Assembly (NCBI GenBank): GCA_900128565.1
Contig: LT635980.1
Coordinates: forward strand, 1 to 27,579
Reading direction: 5' to 3'
Origin: Stramenopiles sp. TOSAG23-6
Taxonomy: Eukaryota > Sar
Length of the DNA: 27,579 bases
Part shown: piece by piece, positions 13,201 to 17,762 of the stretch
Layout: the number at the start of each line of letters is the position of its first letter
How positions within the stretch are numbered: the stretch's first letter is position 1
Position numbers and translations under genes: made by a program
Notes under the pieces: generated by a model
Told to the model about the DNA's origin: nothing
Databases searched by the model: none
What the model saw: the letters and a program-made list of their open reading frames with translations, nothing else

Positions 13201-14244
13201 ATATGGAATTTTACGAACGCATTCGATGAAGCATTAGAACATATGCACAGTGCATTATTTTTCAGTATAAGTAAGAATGAGGAAGCAATGAAGAAAATTA
13301 TGTTTTTAGAATCTCAATTACGTGTTTTTGATTTCTTTGCATTTTTTCGAAATAAATCTAATGCAGAAAAAGAAGAATTTTTAAAACCAATGCATGAGGC
13401 ATATGTACATTATATAAAAGCTGGGAAGAATATGGATTATCGAGAAGTATTCAACCGGGAAATATCATCTCAATTGCACTTATACTGCACATATATAAAA
13501 AAACTGTACCCAGAATTAAGAAAGTTACTCCAGGAAATGATTTCAGATAAAAAGAAAAGTAAGAGTTCAAGCTGGAGAAATAAGAATAAGGATCTCGCCG
13601 ATTCTCTGCTAAATATACAACTATCTAATATTGATGAATCTGAGCATTACATGTACATGGCAATGCCTCTTGCAAATGAACATTCCTGGGTACAGTGTAT
13701 GAGATATCTTGAACTTGCGATTTTTCACCTGACAAATGCTTCATTTGAACTACTTGACAGACCGAAATTGTATGAAACAATGAGAGATCGAGATCCAGGT
13801 TCAATGACTGAAATCTTACATAGAATATGTTTTGACAATCGTTATGACATAGGAGGATATTGTAGTGAGAGTAATACCAAATTTCATCATGGCCTCAATA
13901 CTTATTATGCCTATTCAAGTGATAGGTACTACATGAATTTAGGTATTTGGAATTATACTCGAATGGCTCTTGAGTCAATCATTAGTAAATTTGACAGTAT
14001 TTTGCATGATAAAAGCGACGGGACAAACCAAAACTTCTTGATTTGGAAGGGTGCTAAATATCAAAGAGATGAGGCTTCTGTTGAAGTAACAATTGCAAAA
14101 TCGTTTGTAACTTTATTACAAAGTCGATACAATTTAGATAAAAAGTACCGAGATGTGTTTGAGACGCTCGGCCTCATATATGGTGGAGTCAGAGCAGTTC
14201 AAAGAGCACAGGCAAATGGTATATTAATAAGCAAAAATGCCTAA
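1279..14244 (+). CDS. Giant single-pass membrane protein with ~26 diverged ~143-residue helical repeats
   Basis: A single uninterrupted frame of 4321 codons; one residue is unknown because of an N at 3088. Residues 1-93 are hydrophilic and rich in K/R, with three imperfect 12-residue repeats (about 14-45). Residues 94-117 form one strong membrane segment (MIGVAVGLLSLAIIIVAFF). The basic flank in front suggests N-terminus inside, type II topology. About 120-375 looks like coiled coil. From about residue 580 to the end run some 26 helical repeats, with a helix around MAEPLRxMKxYL, a helix around YMxxSIxKYAxxI followed by LPxIKxKL, and a helix around WxxAxxxLxxAFxxLxxA. Cysteines are sparse. ATG context AAT-ATG and the absence of a longer frame support this start. 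I do not recognise the family. A long rod or tether at a membrane or cell surface is inference only. Confidence 0.9.
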   Translation: MSPSPSATNKVEQVNPLTIAHTSIEMNPLVVAQTSVKTNPIEVTQSRKYNPRQAIHATKRQIPRNSRSTRKKLDPNYSQEQKRKLKNNTESSCSIMMIGVAVGLLSLAIIIVAFFLNTISMDTQIERMQTDLSGAKTELNLTKTSRISGGLSQSTQSKIADIMETMPSLQMAAEKLKESHISKGVSTTEINEIKKAVKEESKTTLIIRIKREIRETEEAMQELAAESNDNDDVIAGVRASINTVKEKVTKFEKLGNLQKTDKMVTTLLVQLRGIIAQIRARQSSTFIGKLNQIAANLKSMTTFSRKNNDNVERLQSQITRLREALGHAKDEDEQIKKQMAAVASTADKATAVAKTSTEIQNLRRTANRLKKFCHIYMKALEGISVSSHDKITSINSFEKAATSANLVTMSSDATQAEEYLAFAESTFKATLPKAHKALATEAIRISSDIRTLSKGLNNTNVSMLMGKVGEGTNYAKKALTSVQDHNSKTFLHLMKDSQVVYTEALKGFAVILKELLAKEAGRSGYTTAMNQIRIAESDINLAIKGASKVLGLGKINSSIKLLIAAKEATESSESFDKSKGISDSKQIVSTLRGLRFILPNKEKXKVETSLSKAMNSIERAEVSKSNNLAVFTKTFNIAIGHIATAILDAMVPGLESKLKEQSTSDERERALGEVGKAKLKTEKAKDSIRFTKWSLVMTNLKFAILSLKEASAPFSPDQAINKNDIVKTLRNMSSTLISMKRYLVEPESRQKLELTISEAKPGLHIVSDTTKFVTNVSSSIHLYAYSIGGLLYHAVTSKLSKQSKTSVQQRSLHEARKAFALSMQAKSSANKKHLSEALTTLKVSVECLQEAAAGLSKLKTKFGNDTRSVLDTLDTYSQTLLAMKHYFPVSQQRPLENKVRQAVSSLEDANSNRLENTKFHQFIASSIEKFGESVNFLGQHLKPIVGDLPDGDGKRHAIKQMELSTVNGNSAAKLAQKQELKNAFSQLNIGFISLQQTDRDITIGILRGMAEPLRTMTSHISDEQKKKSAISRITSAESSANEANRNISNSDEFIASVTKSVQSYAFAIYRKLLPGIRESLNALRGDKKVESLKKADTVETYAVAAQQLVNNGKFQDALLKLILAFKQLHKTESVLTMGGVEFDNKYAANKVLREYATELLPIRLYLKSVVQRDSMKSKLESAASYAEKAKTNMSNKKEFNEYMIKSIEEYASSIKGDLSHAMKLEVNSMKDGSVKDAALARVDDGERDAAFVSNLIDGNSLQRGFTKLISAGGALQEAERAIVVVTLRDMAEPLRDMKPHLSNAANINRAEKLIETAVELVSDAHDNITDEKDFIEPASKAIEMYADVIWVVLLFDIKHKILSLPDNVKGKSGALIAAGKARKEAKLAQRYAKHEKLISSLNQLKLAFTEIKKAASVCPTNTFLNDLLDITIQLRYMKSHLLTKERQSSASELIKEATAMAQEAEEKISSKHNFAHLASASISKYAIVIHSIILPDLKERLRRELPIGNIRDVALSEAENAKAESVKAEKLGVEGNFSGAFDKLKTAFAALKVTEAAFDVSVLMSMTEPLEGMLPHLTNKKERNDARNMIVEAVKLRDETQANISTHAKYWKLCQSVIKYASCMYMKIIPSIKPKLESQLDGEDRKKAVKDITEADKLARRATFVANERKLSLAMENLTKAFTLLEKVEVFVPVTDEEFVQVLKDISSTLRHMKAYIPVEKLQLKVDAHAAHAYTYANTAEFNIKKDRTKFNKYMGLAIVEHVHNIQGMYKSIYKTIEGQVKSYSYNISKIAIEQALQKCEAAKAIVEKESWKKAMPLLRVGIDSLKNSVNALVLDKKYITNTLINMAEPLRHMKVYMTLQFANETEEVLLIASSLATEAKSYKTDNPRIVSKIRKSIEKYATIMFDVIQPEILRNLHGIVRSSSSITDSFKIIRKVKTLCTEALEFVTGNTTSHEWMSALPKIIDASTLLRRAATELVEREKATRILKQYAPFLQSLIPFASISHQEDAFRLVGRGEFSANFAKNYRENNDKFQSEMSNSIKSYGLAIHDYILPGIKSKIKDQRQMESTSKTGALKNIAKAAILSRSATMFAMGFNWSDGQVSLKEAITCVTDAVKLLPIDRGVSQQTLQQTGETLVSLKQFLSLRSQEDTRKQLLLNNLLSEAGESTDAAMNIKNDAIFIPSMKSAIVKYAQAIRDHFQPDILKQLMQMKQSSENMSPSIIMNINDGIDDATEALLQQVKATEAIAMQNSVTSTSRTRGVKIKAPWELGLSALINSATLLESATKSLIDKTIEVEKLVNISASLRGMKQYTSKATSAKAELEIAKGITKSGIARSAINDLNKYVENITSATLHYAIAIMLLQPDILKKLRSLPANNEKVVREKDAAIEKVKIAMKMATLARNLNQGGKWSQVLPRLNSANHLLRLGLIFIPQRKIQLTKDLVEPLRGLNHFLSVGYARNASKSLCLALNFANAAYLDIKHGKVFQYKENLVKSMNGIAETLKSLILPGIEIKLSSMKGINKAYAMSAFESTKEKSQNVIEILNGDSDNLASALDKLSICINDVQLGVSYIAPDKTYTLAVLVQLGDSLKILRPLLSKIDKTKFDDDIGKGVQSTNMAAAIKDRRSKENVVKFAKNVKDAIKFYASALMNQTSETVKSKLKLKSGCSGCISAAIDADIAQGTIKNAYLLADNNDWIAAFRKLTTGFFRLQSAAVKAMDIEATNAKVDDILKYVISLHEVGIHLPKDRKMKANQAIANAHDNALRAKTYVSSDRKAFSVFINLSLSEYGHTLSSKMIPFIKTKIESLPTNAIKAEALKFIDKALSDSIWTIKFADSERWSLASLRLKAAMHSIHLAVDKLPLDQGYVVTRLEKMNTAFHNLISQFLHKSKDKNKAVKILDAGKKELNQAKNKRTTKNTAAFKAHIIASLVKYSELILNVMEPELDTLVYAAKGKLLGPEFKASTTYLKAIRTHCTSSLTYCKKKEMSRAFSELFVAFNKLKSSLIYVVNKSDFVVSLNNLQIPLKYMRYYISTEQREKCMKELDEAVMYGNLAQSRPTTFHENIGIAMKKYTSSITKYIGPRIKEQLLEMDIDNITNAAIKNVEESMKLALDTNEMCNRSALLEAKWTLVKAVHALQRAEKALPTDIDNATQIISDTSEVMRYLQMYLPEDFRYQLNNLLYQRVEPLELALRKQDNIAERGNAIFRVLKIDAQIMKQLLVPKIKELLNTIIRGANANGKTKFKKVLAKLGDAEQEAKNCDNVNNAEQWTTKYRFAKTCMYLIIEIANQLPLDKGYIVDFLEEMYEPLKDMTSNGIVKSRLSVAKSKVLEAAAMVDKSNAIELFYNTINEVLKLYSESMANEIPIAIKTQLRSKSESIDVHTAVIDIDIAKDFATNANALSKGQSWKAALPNTFIAFEYLTKAYSPLWDKAPKIQLLGSIHSPISSMLLYCDENKLEENKSILNIAITTAKNASLATTYKDFARNISDSIGNYAAVIDLYIYPSWKNSFQNLKGEAKTVAMEGLKSARRYGRTSRGQAVAKKWNLAILSLKKAEQMLIKVEPSLSKDRAKVYAATFMKSIDSQLKVNIPKYSSDPDYAPTKSTSFKEARDIASDAFTIKNGSTTKFRDKLCDAMIKYVDILSFESNELIKTLKMKSGNGFKIGIDDANYAKKSFTTVQKILYTSRSRWIKAFSEFAEGYDSLLKALVLLVDKVEAFNILRSAVLPFLFQMDPKDNLWFKKGSQQYKNLSVGTGKATALMWHAYDVRSDSGLFATNMSKAIKEISSGWILSDFLKNKFSEKNCKKKNPCLKAYENIEKGQRDLTLANTLALKERWSEAYTKVKSGLDLIKPTITKADTDKLWALDDFFTKRRINRLWMALQTIRDTMKYDIALEYRNKDWQSKIQDKLESAKKINATDRKNFIKYLWGMFDFMINNFEMGLSDKIQATPTSSTELRKARTSLGVLPEKDNDLTEPVIWNFTNAFDEALEHMHSALFFSISKNEEAMKKIMFLESQLRVFDFFAFFRNKSNAEKEEFLKPMHEAYVHYIKAGKNMDYREVFNREISSQLHLYCTYIKKLYPELRKLLQEMISDKKKSKSSSWRNKNKDLADSLLNIQLSNIDESEHYMYMAMPLANEHSWVQCMRYLELAIFHLTNASFELLDRPKLYETMRDRDPGSMTEILHRICFDNRYDIGGYCSESNTKFHHGLNTYYAYSSDRYYMNLGIWNYTRMALESIISKFDSILHDKSDGTNQNFLIWKGAKYQRDEASVEVTIAKSFVTLLQSRYNLDKKYRDVFETLGLIYGGVRAVQRAQANGILISKNA
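3030..14210 (+). repeat. Array of ~26 diverged coding repeats, period ~430 bp (~143 aa)
   Basis: The helix with consensus xLxxMAEPLRxMKxYL recurs near bases 3047, 3460, 3882, 4288, 4727, 5135, 5561, 5960, 6380, 6806, 7236, 7663, 8169, 8594, 9024, 9467, 9889, 10324, 10736, 11169, 11585, 11999, 12426, 12860, 13298 and 13810. The steps are mostly 400-440 bp; two are longer (7663 to 8169 and 13298 to 13810, just over 500). The best copies read GMAEPLRTM, DMAEPLRDM and NMAEPLRHM; others keep only the hydrophobic pattern. Copies are diverged in DNA, so this is an old protein-level array, not a recent satellite. Weaker copies may precede it at about 2360-2960. Exact unit borders are approximate. Confidence 0.85.
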
Positions 14245-14297
14245 ATAGAGACTTGAAGTATAATCTTTTACAAGTTTTTTAAATTTTAATAGTCAAT

Positions 14298-14306
14298 CGC
14301 AATCAA
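14298..14306 (+). other. Third copy of CGCAATCAA, in the 3' flank of the giant gene
   Basis: The 190-bp spacer 14245-14434 between the giant gene and the acetyltransferase shows no gene. It contains one more copy of the 9-mer that is tandem-duplicated just before the giant gene's start (1231-1248), here 54 bp after its stop. It may be chance. Confidence 0.2.
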
Positions 14307-14434
14307 ATCGAAATTAATAACGGTCGTGTACTACCTGACGGTGACCCTCCTTAGTGGCCACACGGCAAACTCTGCTAAGCTAGAGAGCAGATTTCATTAC
14401 GTTGCAGACTTTTGGCTTTTTTATGCTCATATAG

Positions 14435-14803
14435 ATGCAGAGTAAAAATGAAATTATTAATCAGATTGAAGTTTGCCATAATGGAGCAAATTTTAACATC
14501 GTGCAAGTTTTGACGGGTGAGGGTGGCGCTTTCATGATAATGAGCTGTACGATGAGAAATATAGTCCTTTCCCAGTTAGACTATCGCAACGTTCACAAAG
14601 ATAAAGTATTAGATTTCTATCACACCGAAACAAGGGAAGATCATCGGGGTAAAGGCCTTGCTGCTTTAGTCGTACACGAAGCTTTCGAATTTGCACGACG
14701 TGAAGGAAAGCAAGTATTACCATCTTGCACGTACATTTCGCACTTTGTAGAGAAGAATGGCAGTAGTTATTCAAAATTTATATACAAAAATAAAACTAGA
14801 TAG
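14435..14803 (+). CDS. NATD1-like GCN5-related N-acetyltransferase domain protein
   Basis: This 122-residue protein has the short, single-domain layout of the YjdJ/NATD1 group of the GNAT superfamily. Residues 62-108 carry the diagnostic block: YHTETREDHRGKGLA, followed by a helix (ALVVHEAFEFAR) and the LPSCTYISHFVEKN segment, equivalent to the LTCWYIQKYVKENP end of animal NATD1. RGKG at 71-74 corresponds to the acetyl-CoA pyrophosphate-binding loop. Members are presumed acetyl-CoA-dependent acyltransferases; the physiological substrate is not established for this family. The N-terminal half (VCHNGANFNIV...) fits the usual first strands. There is no targeting signal, so it is probably cytosolic or nuclear. 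Its stop lies 45 bp from the stop of the convergent EF-hand gene, so the two 3' UTRs almost certainly overlap. A single exon is sufficient. Confidence 0.85.
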   Translation: MQSKNEIINQIEVCHNGANFNIVQVLTGEGGAFMIMSCTMRNIVLSQLDYRNVHKDKVLDFYHTETREDHRGKGLAALVVHEAFEFARREGKQVLPSCTYISHFVEKNGSSYSKFIYKNKTR

Positions 14804-14848
14804 AATGATTATTAGTATTCATTATAAAAGTACAAAATATAATAGTCT

Positions 14849-15778
14849 TTACTTTTTTGATTTGTTTTTACCTTTCTTACCTTTCTTCTTTCTTTTCTTT
14901 GTTGTTGTTGTTTTCTTACTTTTAGTTGTACTAGAGCTATTTCCTTCAACCTCTTCCGCTTCTGCAGGAGTTGCTTCTGGTAAAGCTTTTCCCCACTCTT
15001 CAAGCCCCCCATAACACTGCTGAAATTCTATTTGTGTATAAAGTTGACCATCATTAGGATCATAGCGTTTTTCTATGTCTTGTTTTGTGTCATTCGTGTC
15101 TGCGTCACTATTTAGATTTTCCTCTAAATCCCATATTTCGTTCATTTGCTCAGGGTGTCGTGGGTCACCTTCTTTTCCGCCCTTTCCGTAGTAATAATAC
15201 TTATCTGGCATCCCATACTGTGTAGTGAATGTATCAAATTGTCCTGGGCTGAAATCATGTTGTTGTTTTAACATATATCGCCATTCTTCAAGCTGAATCT
15301 TCCCATCGTGGTTAGTATCATACACTTGCATAAGGAAACTTAATTTTCTAGGAATTTCAACAATTTCCTCATTTTCCATAAATGTTTGCAGTTCCTTCTC
15401 CGTCAAGAAACCTTGATTATTTACATCTAAGGCCTTAAATATATCATCAATCAAGTGTTCTCCTGGGGTAGGGTATTGGACGTCTCTATCGTCATAATCA
15501 GTAGGTTTGGAATAAACTTCTGCCTTACTGACTGAATTGTAGTATACTCTATACCCTTCTTCGTCAAACTTATAACCCCACGACTCCCGTATTTTGAATT
15601 CTAATTCTGGATCTTCTTCAGCGACGTAAAGCGTTTCAATTCCTGCATCTTGTAACTTTTCTTGAGTCGCCTGCTTTTGTTCTAGTTGAACAACTTTGCG
15701 TTTTTCTCTTGCCTCGGCTAAAATCTTCTGAGCTCGAGTTAACGGTTTCTTCTTCTTCTTCTTCTTTTTACGAGCCAT
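14849..15778 (-). CDS. Lysine-rich WW-like / EF-hand protein
   Basis: 309 residues, hydrophilic, with no signal peptide. It begins with a lysine run (residues 4-11) and ends in a second basic tail (about 285-309, KK/KR/GKK-rich). Residues 66-92 resemble a WW domain: SWGYKFDEEGYRVYYNSVS ending with KP, with W67, Y79-Y80, N81 and P92; the second tryptophan is replaced by Y89. Two EF-hand loops follow. DVNNQGFLTEKE (118-129) is plausible but atypical, and DTNHDGKIQLEE (154-165) has all canonical Ca2+ ligands. A third degenerate loop (about 236-250, DPNDGQ) may be structural. The product is probably a Ca2+-responsive adaptor that can bind nucleic acid or acidic partners through its basic ends; that role is inference. 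No closer family name is recognised. The start is the ATG opening the lysine run, with A at -3. Confidence 0.85.
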   Translation of the reverse strand: MARKKKKKKKKPLTRAQKILAEAREKRKVVQLEQKQATQEKLQDAGIETLYVAEEDPELEFKIRESWGYKFDEEGYRVYYNSVSKAEVYSKPTDYDDRDVQYPTPGEHLIDDIFKALDVNNQGFLTEKELQTFMENEEIVEIPRKLSFLMQVYDTNHDGKIQLEEWRYMLKQQHDFSPGQFDTFTTQYGMPDKYYYYGKGGKEGDPRHPEQMNEIWDLEENLNSDADTNDTKQDIEKRYDPNDGQLYTQIEFQQCYGGLEEWGKALPEATPAEAEEVEGNSSSTTKSKKTTTTKKRKKKGKKGKNKSKK

Positions 15779-16100
15779 TATTGTTTATGAAACTTTGTCT
15801 AACGTATGCTTATATTATTTCTCATTCATAAGAATATATATTGTTTTCTCGATGGTACCGAGGCTTTTAGTTACCGCTAAGTACTTTTACAACAATCCGG
15901 TTAGATACTTGGAACATATGCGGCTACTACTAGCTAGAGTATAGGATATAACTGGTACCGCACGTTACGTTTTTGTTTTTTTACCGTATATATAACGGAA
16001 ATAATATACTATGTATAATAGCTATAAATTTTGTTTTTATATTTTAAATAAAAAATAATATGCTTCTAAAAAATAGATTTTCTCATGAATAGTGTAGACA
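15779..16100. other. Intergenic spacer with four TACCG motifs
   Basis: 322 bp between the start of the EF-hand gene and the 3' end of the NIPA-type gene, both on the minus strand. No gene is seen. TACCG occurs four times on the plus strand (15856, 15872, 15956, 15982), two of them within GGTACCG exactly 100 bp apart. The region should hold the EF-hand gene's promoter and the transporter's polyadenylation region. Confidence 0.5.
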
Positions 16101-17468
16101 TCAATCAGCACAATTTTTGTTTACAACAAGTCCAGGTGGTTTTGATGTTTGCCTTTTTGCGGGTTGGCTCATATAAATATTGCTACTATTATTATTACTG
16201 TTGACATCTTTCCAACTCGATATTTTTGACAAACTTTCACAATCTAAGACTCTTTGAGGTAGTTTATTCACATCATTTGGTATATTTCCCACAAAACTTT
16301 GTCTATTAAATTTACTAATTATAAATGCAGATCCATTTTTGTCAGGCAAAATTGGTTGTGATGAATTTGACGAATCATCTAACCATTCTTCGAAAGATTT
16401 TGTTTTTGGATTTGTAGAAAATCCAGTTGCTCTAGATAGTCGATAAACTCCAAACAACGTAATACAACAACCTATTGTAAAGAAAAAAAATTGATTAAAA
16501 CTGAAGGATTTCAGTTCATCGTAGCATACGAGACCTCCAAATATTGAAATCAAGATCCAAAATGTTTGAAAAATGGGAACACAGTATAGTGCATCAAATA
16601 TTTGCAGTCCGGAGTTGAGCCAGTACACTTGTGCAAACACAGAAGTAAGCATTAAGAAAACAACAATCCAGAGTTCTACTCTATCCGATATTTGTTGATC
16701 CTCAAATGTCAGAGTTGTTTTAATGGCTTCAGCTGTACACTTACCTAATAAAACAGATTGAGCACCAATTACACCACTAAGTGCTGGGTAGAGAAATCTA
16801 TGTAGTCTATGAACTGCGGAATTAGGTAAATAACAGTATCGTCTTAAATTTGTATTATCATATATCGCATATTTTTCCTCAATCGATGTGATACAAGAAT
16901 ACATACCAAATATTAATAGGATTATGATAAACGCATAATATTGAAAACGTGTGGAAGAATAAATGTCAAATAGCGTATCAAGATTGAATATTAGTGAATC
17001 GTGGTGCGGTCCGAAAGCGACTGACAGAGTGCACCCCCCACAAATCAGAAACATATTACGAACATTAGATCTATCAATGGTTTCATTCAACATTACAGGG
17101 GCAATAACCATATTTGAAACCAAAGTCAGAGACCCCAAAGTAGCTACAAGTGACTGTGCGGTAAACGCAAGAGCAGCGAAATCAGCGAAACTGCCTAAAA
17201 CTATAAATATCATTCCTAGAAGCCATTTAGGCTGTGTTATATAAGATACCCTGTCCCATTTTGGTTTTTCATATTCTCTCTGCAAAGGTTTGTAGTATGT
17301 GTTTTCAAGGTGTGCAAGCTTTTGGAGGTTGAGCCCCAGGTTGGAGACAAAAGAAGCGAGAATAGCAATGAAAGCACCAATTGTCCACTGTAGATCCTTT
17401 ACCCATAAACCTTCCCATTGAATTTGAGGTAGATGCGATGTGATATTCATCGCCATGATTTTATTCAT
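16101..17468 (-). CDS. NIPA-family (DUF803) membrane transporter, probable Mg2+ transporter
   Basis: 455 residues with about nine hydrophobic segments near 28-48, 82-102, 104-126, 138-153, 176-195, 227-244, 265-283, 295-316 and 325-345, followed by a hydrophilic Ser/Asn-rich tail of about 105 residues. The second and third segments show the family signature: KWLLGMIFIVLGSFADFAA, then QSLVATLGSLTLVSNM, then LNETI. This parallels the NIPA pattern of a small-residue-rich helix followed by (V/A)TPLGALSV and a conserved LNE or LGE. NIPA proteins belong to the drug/metabolite transporter fold, and several transport Mg2+ at the plasma membrane or endosomes. Substrate here is by family only. The first of three close Met codons is used (MNKIMAMN); any of them gives an intact first helix. 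The long soluble tail is somewhat more than in animal members. Confidence 0.88.
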   Translation of the reverse strand: MNKIMAMNITSHLPQIQWEGLWVKDLQWTIGAFIAILASFVSNLGLNLQKLAHLENTYYKPLQREYEKPKWDRVSYITQPKWLLGMIFIVLGSFADFAALAFTAQSLVATLGSLTLVSNMVIAPVMLNETIDRSNVRNMFLICGGCTLSVAFGPHHDSLIFNLDTLFDIYSSTRFQYYAFIIILLIFGMYSCITSIEEKYAIYDNTNLRRYCYLPNSAVHRLHRFLYPALSGVIGAQSVLLGKCTAEAIKTTLTFEDQQISDRVELWIVVFLMLTSVFAQVYWLNSGLQIFDALYCVPIFQTFWILISIFGGLVCYDELKSFSFNQFFFFTIGCCITLFGVYRLSRATGFSTNPKTKSFEEWLDDSSNSSQPILPDKNGSAFIISKFNRQSFVGNIPNDVNKLPQRVLDCESLSKISSWKDVNSNNNSSNIYMSQPAKRQTSKPPGLVVNKNCAD

Positions 17469-17491
17469 GATAGTAGGCTTCTACTAAATAT

Positions 17492-17701
17492 TCAATCAAA
17501 TCTTTCAACAATGCTCTCGTATATTTGGGAAAAATTCAAATTAGACAGACTTTGTATGCGTTTATTTATTAGTAGTCTTGCCCTGGATGCTCGCTCCTCA
17601 AGTCGATTTTGAATTTTCAAAAAATGTAGATTTCGTGATTTTGGCATAAAATTAATTACTTTCAGTTCAAAATCATTTCGATGTAACACACACGAGGTCA
17701 C
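17492..17701 (-). CDS. Doubtful 69-codon reading frame upstream of the transporter (small gene or upstream ORF)
   Basis: An ATG-started 69-residue frame on the same strand as the NIPA-type gene, ending 23 bp before that gene's ATG. The product is basic and could form an amphipathic helix (RLEERASRARLLINKR). It lies in the only spacer (17469-17762) between the transporter and the divergent gene at 17763, so it would be either part of the transporter's 5' leader, acting as an upstream ORF, or a shared promoter region that is open by chance. No homology is recognised and there is no sign of splicing into the transporter. Treated as uncertain. Confidence 0.22.
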   Translation of the reverse strand: MTSCVLHRNDFELKVINFMPKSRNLHFLKIQNRLEERASRARLLINKRIQSLSNLNFSQIYESIVERFD

Positions 17702-17762
17702 ACACTTTTAAACTCCTTTAGGACTTTTACATTACACGGAAAAGAAAAGTTGGAAATCAAAG

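Noticed and set aside
3030-14210. Assigning the repeat to spectrin, TPR, HEAT or plant PMEI-type four-helix domains
   Set aside because: Unit length and the W..A..L pattern recall some of these, but no diagnostic residues (for example PMEI cysteines or the TPR 34-residue period) are present.
14362-14395. Weak hairpin TCTGCT...AGCAGA in the spacer after the giant gene
   Set aside because: Only six pairs with a 9-nt loop; expected by chance and no link to a function.
14532-15014. Open frames overlapping the acetyltransferase and the 3' end of the EF-hand gene
   Set aside because: They lie in other frames or on the other strand of two well-supported genes and reflect the lysine-codon runs.
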